Positions 12,977 through 17,518 of a stretch of DNA of 21,855 bases are shown here, piece after piece (within the stretch, counting starts at the first letter, position 1; the number at the start of each line of letters is the position of its first letter). This DNA comes from a virus, in the IMG/VR virus record IMGVR_UViG_3300046000_008088, positions 1-21,855 of that record. One strand, 5' to 3'. Below the pieces are notes generated by a model, which did no database searches, was not told the origin of the DNA, and was given only the letters and a program-made list of their open reading frames with translations. The position numbers and the translations under genes were made by a program.

Positions 12977-14204
12977 GGTCTGTGCCCTCCTCTAAAGTGT
13001 CAAAGGCATCGGCGCTGCGCAGCACCAGGGCCTCGCGCTTGTCCGACTCCGGGGCCACGCTGGGTTTGCCCGCAGCCTGGGTGATAAGGGTCTGGAGCAC
13101 AGGCCACTGGCGTGGTCCGATTTCCTTGGCCTTGAACAGCTTTTCGGCGCTGGTGGGGCTAATGACCGAGTAGTCGTACATCAGTTCGTGCTTGACGCGC
13201 ATGGTCTTGAGGGTTTCCTCTGCCACCTTGGCGTCAGTCCAGGCGCGGCTGCCTTTGCGGCCCTGCACCAGCTTGAAGCCGGTGACGGGGGTGCCCTCCA
13301 ACAGGCGGCGCGCGGCCTCGGCGCGCACGCTGGCGCACCACTGCTCGACCAGTTCAACCTTGGCCATGCAGTAGCCCAGGTCGTCGGGGGCGTGTGTTGC
13401 CACGGTGGCCGGGGTGTCCAGGTTCTCAAAGTCGGACAGGTTGGCCTGGCCTGTGGTGACGTGTTGCACCTCGGCCAGCAGCTTGGGGCAAGTGGCCTTG
13501 GCTTTGCAGAATTTGCACTGCGACTCGCCGGGCACCATGTCCTCCAGGCCCACGATGCCGGTTTGTACGATGTCCATCGCCTTGCGGGCTGCGTCCTTGG
13601 CACGCTTGCCAAATGCCAACAGGTCAGGGATCAGCATGCTGTGCTCGGACAAGTGATCCAGGCGTGGCTGGTGGATGGCCATGTGCACGAACTTCACATC
13701 GGCCACTGCGCTGAACTGGTCGTAAGCGCCCAGGGCGTACAGCATCATTTGCTCGTTGTCCGCAGCATCCACGCGCACGCCGCGGCCGTATTTCAGGTCA
13801 TCGACGTACAGGTCTTCGCCATCATCGGACAGGATCAGCGCATCGGCCGTGCCGAACTGGTCGGGCACATCGACGAAGCGGCTGAACTGCACCCGCTGCT
13901 CGACCATCAGATCCTTGCCGTAGGCGCGGACCCGCACCTGGTTCAGGTAGGTCTGGACGTGGGCGGCCATGTCGGCGTCCACCGTGTACTCGCGTCCGCT
14001 GTCTTTGACCTTGATAACCCGGCCCAGGTAGTGGTCGGCGTTGACCGAGTTGGTCAGGCAGTCGCTGGCCAGGGTGTGGGCGGCGGTGCCCTCGTCGGCA
14101 AACGCGCTGCTGGTGTCCTTCTTGTCGGACTCCAGGAACACGGAGGCCGGGCACTTTAGCCACCGATGTGCCGACGATGGCGATAATTTTGCGTGATCAG
14201 ACAT
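12969..14204 (-). CDS. DUF2800 Cas4/RecB-like nuclease with Fe-S cluster motif
   Basis: I choose ATG at 14204 (MSDHAKLSPSSAHRWLKCPA), whose first 8 bases overlap the HNH gene stop; the longer frame to 14288 would run through that gene. The 411-aa product shows PD-(D/E)XK features: GTADALIL near residue 120 and D136-L-K138 in VDDLKYGRG, then Q-M-x-Y-A-L. Cys 18 plus C230, C233 and C239 (CKFCKAKATC) give the four-cysteine arrangement that binds a 4Fe-4S cluster in Cas4 and AddB-type nucleases. DUF2800 proteins accompany DUF2815 SSB and phage polymerase. It is likely an exonuclease for replication or recombination. Confidence 0.85.
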   Translation of the reverse strand: MSDHAKLSPSSAHRWLKCPASVFLESDKKDTSSAFADEGTAAHTLASDCLTNSVNADHYLGRVIKVKDSGREYTVDADMAAHVQTYLNQVRVRAYGKDLMVEQRVQFSRFVDVPDQFGTADALILSDDGEDLYVDDLKYGRGVRVDAADNEQMMLYALGAYDQFSAVADVKFVHMAIHQPRLDHLSEHSMLIPDLLAFGKRAKDAARKAMDIVQTGIVGLEDMVPGESQCKFCKAKATCPKLLAEVQHVTTGQANLSDFENLDTPATVATHAPDDLGYCMAKVELVEQWCASVRAEAARRLLEGTPVTGFKLVQGRKGSRAWTDAKVAEETLKTMRVKHELMYDYSVISPTSAEKLFKAKEIGPRQWPVLQTLITQAAGKPSVAPESDKREALVLRSADAFDTLEEGTDLV

Positions 14205-14691
14205 TCGCGTAACTCCATTGAAAGCCCTTGTGGTGCGTGTACGCACCCCGCAGGCATTGGTGAATCCCTCTACGGTTGAACCCCGCACGGGCTGCGGCTA
14301 AGATCGACCCGAAGGACATGCTTTCACCGGGTTTTTGGGCGAGCACGGCTCTCTCATTGCCGACCTGGCGCCCGAGAACCCGGTACGCATGCAGATGGTT
14401 TTCGCTGCAAGTCGCCCACTCAAGGTTTGCCAGGGCGTTGTCTGAACGGTCGCCGTTCTTATGATTGACGTGGGGCTTGCTCTCCTGGTTCTCCAAGAAG
14501 GCAAGGGCCACAAGTCGGTGCACTTTTTTGTCGCTCTTCTTGCAGGGGCTCCCCGACCAGAGCGATACCTGCATGTACCCGTCCTTGTCCGCACGGGGCT
14601 TTAGCGCGCGCCCGGTGCGTGAGTTGCTGACTACGCCCGACTCACTCACTTCGTAGAGGCCCGCGAAGTCCTCGATGTAGCGGCTTTTCAC
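14197..14691 (-). CDS. HNH homing endonuclease (NUMOD4-HNH)
   Basis: The likely start is GTG at 14691 in a GTGA overlap with the upstream stop (164 aa); an ATG at 14709 is possible. Residues 1-45 are NUMOD4-like (SRYIEDFAGLYEVSESGVVS). Residues about 55-105 are the HNH_3 nuclease: VHRLVALAFLEN, then HVNHKNGDRSDNALANLEWA with catalytic H-N and final N. The C-terminal residues about 118-160 resemble a NUMOD1-type DNA-binding helix with SILAAARAGFNRRGIHQCLR. Free-standing enzymes of this type copy their own gene into related phages. Its stop overlaps the DUF2800 start by 8 bp, so the host operon remains coupled after insertion. Confidence 0.9.
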   Translation of the reverse strand: MKSRYIEDFAGLYEVSESGVVSNSRTGRALKPRADKDGYMQVSLWSGSPCKKSDKKVHRLVALAFLENQESKPHVNHKNGDRSDNALANLEWATCSENHLHAYRVLGRQVGNERAVLAQKPGESMSFGSILAAARAGFNRRGIHQCLRGAYTHHKGFQWSYANV

Positions 14692-15146
14692 GCCAGTGCC
14701 GCTTCGCAATGGGTTACCACTTCGGCGTACTGCGCGGCCTTGAGCTCGGGGCCCTTGGTCACACCGAAGGCGGCCAGCACGGCACGGGCGGCATCACCAC
14801 CTTTTTCCTTGGACAGCTTCAGGATCAGGGCTTTCACCTGGTCATAGCTGGTGGCCCCAGCTTCGGCAGCAGGTGATGCAGCGGCGGTTTCCTTTTGTGG
14901 GCTGGCCGCAGCAGGCTTTGGGTCAGGGGTCGCAGCAGTCGAGGCTGGCGCAGGGCTGGCCGCAGTGTCGGCAGTGGGGGCTGACTCGGCGACCGTCTTC
15001 AAAGGCGCAGCGGCCTTGGCAGTAGCTGGGCCAGACACAACCGCGGGGACCGCAGCAGGCTTTGGGAGAGCACCGGCCGCGACCAGGGCGGCGGTCAGGG
15101 CGTGGAGGGCGGCGGTATTGGCCGCCAGGGTTTCTTCTAATGACAT
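14688..15146 (-). CDS. Ala/Pro-rich phage protein with conserved C-terminal helical domain
   Basis: A 152-aa protein with ATG at 15146 and a good AAAGG ribosome binding site. The N-terminal helix (LEETLAANTAALHALTAALV) may oligomerise. Residues about 27-95 are a low-complexity Ala/Pro/Thr linker. The C-terminal residues about 98-150 (YDQVKALILKLSKEKGGDAA and the following FGVTKGPELK) form a compact helical domain also seen at the ends of various phage early proteins. The layout (oligomerising head, flexible linker, small globular tail) suggests an adaptor. Function unknown. The next gene overlaps it by GTGA. Confidence 0.65.
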   Translation of the reverse strand: MSLEETLAANTAALHALTAALVAAGALPKPAAVPAVVSGPATAKAAAPLKTVAESAPTADTAASPAPASTAATPDPKPAAASPQKETAAASPAAEAGATSYDQVKALILKLSKEKGGDAARAVLAAFGVTKGPELKAAQYAEVVTHCEAALA

Positions 15147-15156
15147 GGTGGGCCTT

Positions 15157-15561
15157 TCAGGCAGTGGTGGGGTTAAAAATCTTGTTCAGCACGGCAATGC
15201 CGTCGCTGGCGTCTTCGCGGATCTGGTCGAACTGGTCGGCCAGCTCAAGGCGTGGCTTCAGCAGGGCGGCCGTGTCGATGTCGTGTTCGCTGGCCAGCTC
15301 CATCAGAGCGCGCACCGTGGGCAGGTCGTAGTCCTGGGCGAATTGCAGGGCTGCACGGATCGCTTCGATGTCGGCGGTGAGGCTGGTGTCAAGGTTGAAC
15401 TCTTCCAGCACTTCGACCGCGGCGGCGTTGATGGCGTTTTCTCCCACCAGCACAGTGAAGCGGGCCAACAGCACTTGCTCCAGCTCGGTCGTGGTGAGCG
15501 GATTAGCGGCCAGGTCCGCATAGCGGGCCAGCTCTTCGTTGGTAAGCAGCGCGTAGTTCAT
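15157..15561 (-). CDS. Acidic helical phage protein of unknown function
   Basis: A 134-aa, strongly acidic and helical protein (MNYALLTNEELARYADLAAN through AVLNKIFNPTTA). No motif, signal peptide or membrane segment is seen. High Glu/Asp content and its early place under PL would suit an inhibitor or DNA mimic, but this is only a compositional hint. The ATG at 15561 lies three bases after the stop of the membrane peptide gene and lacks a clear ribosome binding site of its own, so translation is probably coupled. The next gene begins 10 bases after its stop. Confidence 0.65.
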   Translation of the reverse strand: MNYALLTNEELARYADLAANPLTTTELEQVLLARFTVLVGENAINAAAVEVLEEFNLDTSLTADIEAIRAALQFAQDYDLPTVRALMELASEHDIDTAALLKPRLELADQFDQIREDASDGIAVLNKIFNPTTA

Positions 15562-15564
15562 GGC

Positions 15565-15654
15565 TTACAGGACCACGGACAGGGCGACGAAGGCCAGGGC
15601 GTAGGTCACAGCCAGGGCGATTCGTATGGGGGTCCAGAAAGTTGAATCGTTCAT
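15565..15654 (-). CDS. 29-aa single-span membrane peptide, first gene under PL
   Basis: A frame reading MNDSTFWTPIRIALAVTYAL and then AFVALSVVL. The ATG at 15654 is preceded by AGGA at a good distance. Residues about 9-29 form one hydrophobic transmembrane helix with almost no tail. It is the first coding unit after the leftward early promoter, where lambda-like phages often carry N or kil-type genes. Such micropeptides can act on a membrane enzyme, on division or on host energy state. Too short for family recognition; the ribosome site and tight junction to the next gene support that it is real. Confidence 0.6.
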   Translation of the reverse strand: MNDSTFWTPIRIALAVTYALAFVALSVVL

Positions 15655-15676
15655 GTTGAATCCTGTAATTGGTTAT

Positions 15677-15743
15677 ATGTTGCTTTAATCGCAACATGTA
15701 GTAGATGCTAATCGAAACATTTATGTTGCGTCAATAGAAACAT
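15677..15743. promoter_or_regulatory. OL operators: three sites at 23-bp spacing
   Basis: A perfect 21-bp dyad ATGTTGC-TTTAATC-GCAACAT is at 15677-15697. A near copy, ATGTTGC-GTCAATA-GAAACAT, is at 15723-15743. Between them the half-site GAAACAT at 15714-15720, preceded by the similar spacer GCTAATC, marks a weaker middle site. The centres, about 15687, 15710 and 15733, are exactly 23 bp apart, as in lambda-type triple operators. The same dyad occurs at PR. Repressor bound here would cover the PL -35 and -10. Confidence 0.75.
15705..15734 (-). promoter_or_regulatory. PL, leftward early promoter
   Basis: Read leftward: TTGACG (15729-15734), an 18-bp spacer, and TAGCAT (15705-15710). The -35 and spacer length match those of PR exactly. 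It overlaps the operators and points to the membrane peptide and the long replication-integration operon. The start would be near 15698, about 44 bases before the first ATG. The -10 is weak by consensus. Confidence 0.6.
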
Positions 15744-15793
15744 GAAAATTAAAACTACTTACCCGGATACGTAGTTTGTTTTGGACGTAAAAA

Positions 15794-15812
15794 AGCCCGC
15801 GTTTAGCGGGCT
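15794..15812 (-). terminator. Terminator of the lysogeny operon
   Basis: The stem AGCCCGC/GCGGGCT with a 5-nt loop (15794-15812) is followed on the minus strand by six T residues. This is a strong intrinsic terminator 21 bp past the stop of the secreted HNH gene. It separates the repressor operon from PL, so lysogenic transcription would not enter the replication genes. Confidence 0.85.
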
Positions 15813-15832
15813 GGGTTTTGGTGCTGGTTACG

Positions 15833-16108
15833 CTATTTGCGGCACAGCTTGGCTTCGCGTTTGGTCTTGGCCTTGTGTTCAGCCACGGTGAGCCACTGCA
15901 AATTGGTAGTGTCGTCGAGCCCGAGGCACTTCAAGGGGTCTATGTGGTCAATCTGCCAGCCCGGGCATGGCAGTCTGTGCTGCCCCGTAGATGGGCACGC
16001 CTGCAAGTTTACAAACTCGCGCAGCACCTTTTTACTGCGGGCATATTCGGCTGTAGCCCCCGTGGATAGTGCGCAGGCAGCTATCAAAAAGATAGCTCTC
16101 CTAAACAT
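15833..16108 (-). CDS. Secreted (periplasmic) HNH-type protein in the repressor operon
   Basis: A 91-aa protein. Residues 1-20 (MFRRAIFLIAACALSTGATA) are a typical signal peptide with an A-T-A cleavage site. The mature part carries an HNH motif: W-Q-I-D54-H55 in PGWQIDHIDPLKC, N69 in TTNLQWL, and H78 in VAEHKAKTK, a DH-N-H arrangement. Four cysteines (38, 48, 61, 89) could form disulfides or bind metal. Similar small exported HNH proteins occur in Burkholderiales genomes, usually without a defined role. Its ATG follows the upstream stop after one base (TAG-A-ATG), and a strong terminator follows it. Being made with the repressor, it should be present in the lysogen, where a periplasmic nuclease could attack entering phage DNA. 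That role is my inference. Confidence 0.78.
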   Translation of the reverse strand: MFRRAIFLIAACALSTGATAEYARSKKVLREFVNLQACPSTGQHRLPCPGWQIDHIDPLKCLGLDDTTNLQWLTVAEHKAKTKREAKLCRK

Positions 16109-16109
16109 T

Positions 16110-16532
16110 CTAAAACGCGTACGCCGCTAAAAAACCCAATATGCTGTAGTAGGCGGCGCACGCGAGGGCTGCGTGGCCTGGGGTTGGTGCGGGGATAAAC
16201 TCGGCCAAGGCAAATATCGGAAGCGACCCCGCCCACACGGCGTGCAAAACGCGCTCCGCGCCTTTGCGTTTCGTTTCGCGGGTTTCGTACATTTGCTTTT
16301 CGCGCTTATGTTGGGCGAGATCAACGCCACGTTTGGCGTCTGCTTGTTCGCTCGCATCTTGCGCTATTATTTCGTGAAGGCTTGCCCTGGCCACCCTAAC
16401 GCGCGCGTCCTCGATCACGCTGACGCGCTGTTTTGCGAGTTGCAATTCAGCGTCAAGAGCTTCGATACTTTTTACTTTTAGCGCGTTCGCCCTGTCTATC
16501 TCCGCGCGCATGGTTTCGTTGGTGTGCAGCAT
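16110..16532 (-). CDS. Membrane-anchored coiled-coil protein in the repressor operon
   Basis: A 140-aa protein. Residues about 5-95 are one long charged helix (MRAEIDRANALKVKSIEALD through KREKQMYETRETKRKGAERV), likely a coiled coil. Residues about 96-115 (VLHAVWAGSLPIFALAEFI) and 119-139 (HAALACAAYYSILGFLAAYA) are two membrane segments forming a hairpin. No enzymatic motif is seen. The ATG directly follows the repressor stop (TGAATG), so the two are co-translated and the protein should be made in lysogens. Membrane proteins linked to a phage repressor commonly alter superinfection or host envelope properties. Its partner may be the exported HNH protein encoded next. Confidence 0.7.
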   Translation of the reverse strand: MLHTNETMRAEIDRANALKVKSIEALDAELQLAKQRVSVIEDARVRVARASLHEIIAQDASEQADAKRGVDLAQHKREKQMYETRETKRKGAERVLHAVWAGSLPIFALAEFIPAPTPGHAALACAAYYSILGFLAAYAF

Positions 16533-17189
16533 TCACACGTCCATTTCCATGCGCTTGACCACCCCGCAAAACACCGCGTCGGGTTTCATTTCCATGATGG
16601 GGTATCGAGGGTTTAGGGGCTTGAGGTAGCGAGTCTCGCCGTCTACCATGAGCTGCTTGAAGGTGGCTTCACCCCCGTTGTGCCGAACAATCACAAAGGA
16701 TCCTGACGCAGGGTTCTCCTCGGGTTCCACAATCAGGATCGCGCCGTCGGGAAATTTTGGCTCCATGCTGTCGCCGCGCACCCGAAGCGCGTAAGTGTGC
16801 TTGCGCACCCGGTATGTCGTATGGATACGCTCGCCCTCCCCAGGGTGCAAATTGTCAATCACATCGCACCACTGTCCCGCTTGTATCCAGGAGATCAGGG
16901 GCACGGTTCCTTTTAAGTCGGGGCCGTCTTCGGTGTTCCCGTACTGGATGCGTTCGGCTTCGATAAATAGGTCGATCACCGCGCACCCCAACGCCGCGGC
17001 CAACTTGGTGAGCATGAGCTCGCTGTAGCCCTGTTTGCTGTTTTCCACCTTGGAGAGCGTCCCCCTGTGGAGGCCCATAGCGTCCGCGACTTGGTCGAGC
17101 GTTTTCCCCCTACGCAGCCTGATGCTCTTGATGCCCGGGCCAAGGAGGATCGTTCTCGAATCTGAATCTGAAGGGTGTTGTTCGCTCAC
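16533..17189 (-). CDS. cI: CI-like repressor with S24/LexA-type autoprotease domain
   Basis: I select GTG at 17189 (218 aa), not the longer open frame to 17300, because the latter would read through the promoter and operators. Residues about 18-75 are an XRE-type helix-turn-helix (IKSIRLRRGKTLDQVADAMG and LHRGTLSKVENSK). Residues about 95-218 are the S24 peptidase: Ala104-Gly105 cleavage site in WIQAGQW, Ser141 in GDSMEP, and Lys178 in EATFKQL. It should repress PR and PL and self-cleave on RecA activation, giving SOS induction. No ribosome binding site precedes the GTG and the predicted PRM start lies at the GTG itself, suggesting a leaderless mRNA as for lambda cI. Confidence 0.9.
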   Translation of the reverse strand: MSEQHPSDSDSRTILLGPGIKSIRLRRGKTLDQVADAMGLHRGTLSKVENSKQGYSELMLTKLAAALGCAVIDLFIEAERIQYGNTEDGPDLKGTVPLISWIQAGQWCDVIDNLHPGEGERIHTTYRVRKHTYALRVRGDSMEPKFPDGAILIVEPEENPASGSFVIVRHNGGEATFKQLMVDGETRYLKPLNPRYPIMEMKPDAVFCGVVKRMEMDV

Positions 17190-17190
17190 C

Positions 17191-17206
17191 TGGTATTTAT
17201 ATACCA
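17191..17206. promoter_or_regulatory. Dyad TGGTAT-N4-ATACCA at PRM
   Basis: A perfect 6-bp inverted repeat with a 4-bp spacer overlapping the predicted PRM -10 and ending two bases from the repressor GTG. A protein bound here would block repressor transcription. It differs from the ATGTTGC operator, so it may be read by a different protein or be a side effect of the AT-rich -10. A GTTGCGCAAC palindrome lies beside it at 17208-17217. Confidence 0.4.
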
Positions 17207-17223
17207 AGTTGCGCAACACGCAA
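17196..17223 (-). promoter_or_regulatory. PRM, promoter for the repressor operon
   Basis: Read leftward: TTGCGT (17218-17223), a 16-bp spacer, TATAAA (17196-17201). The expected start, 7 bases past the -10, is the first base of the GTG at 17189. The hexamers are moderate. It would drive the repressor, the membrane coiled-coil protein and the secreted HNH protein. Confidence 0.5.
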
Positions 17224-17243
17224 TATGTATTTTGCAACAGGGG

Positions 17244-17273
17244 TTGACGAAATGTTGCGATTAGGGCAACAAT
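17244..17273 (+). promoter_or_regulatory. PR, rightward early promoter with operator
   Basis: TTGACG (17244-17249), an 18-bp spacer, AACAAT (17268-17273). The dyad ATGTTGC-GATTAGG-GCAACAA (17252-17272, one mismatch from perfect symmetry) lies between the two hexamers, so bound repressor would exclude polymerase. Further GCAAC half-sites are at 17213 and 17234. The predicted start near 17280 leaves a leader of about 29 bases before the Cro-like gene. Confidence 0.65.
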
Positions 17274-17308
17274 GCCGGGGATTTGCGATTTATCAACCAA
17301 GGAACCCC

Positions 17309-17518
17309 ATGCACTCCCCCTTGAAACAAACCCGACTTCGACGCGGCGGCACCTTGGCCGCGGTGTCTGCTGCGGTCGGCACCAATACCGGCAACCTGTC
17401 CCGCATCGAAAACGGTAAGCAAAAGGCCAGTCCCAAGCTGGCCGCCAAGCTGGCGCTCTACTTCGGGCATGAGATCACTGAAATTCAGATCCTCTATCCA
17501 GAGCGGTACGCGCAGTGA
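17309..17518 (+). CDS. cro: Cro-like HTH protein
   Basis: I use ATG at 17309, preceded by AAGGA at a proper distance; the longer open frame from 17225 would include the promoter. The 69-aa product is one XRE/Cro-CI helix-turn-helix domain: LKQTRLRRGGTLAAVSAAVG with recognition helix NTGNLSRIENGKQ, then LAAKLALYFGHEIT. It lies divergently from the CI-like gene, as Cro does in lambdoid phages, and should bind the shared operators to turn down PRM and the early promoters. The first gene of the PR operon; its stop TGA shares its last base with the primase ATG (TGATG). Confidence 0.82.
   Translation: MHSPLKQTRLRRGGTLAAVSAAVGTNTGNLSRIENGKQKASPKLAAKLALYFGHEITEIQILYPERYAQ

Noticed and set aside
13188-14159. 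323-aa plus-strand open frame
   Set aside because: Antisense to the DUF2800 gene with its cysteine and DLK motifs; His/Val/Gly-rich shadow.
14851-15645. 264-aa plus-strand open frame
   Set aside because: Opposes three leftward genes, runs against PL transcription and is an Ala/Gly/Val-rich mirror of the Ala/Pro-rich gene.
17190-17300. N-terminal extension of the repressor to 17300
   Set aside because: It would be translated through PR, PRM and the operators; the HTH domain starts at its normal distance from the GTG at 17189.
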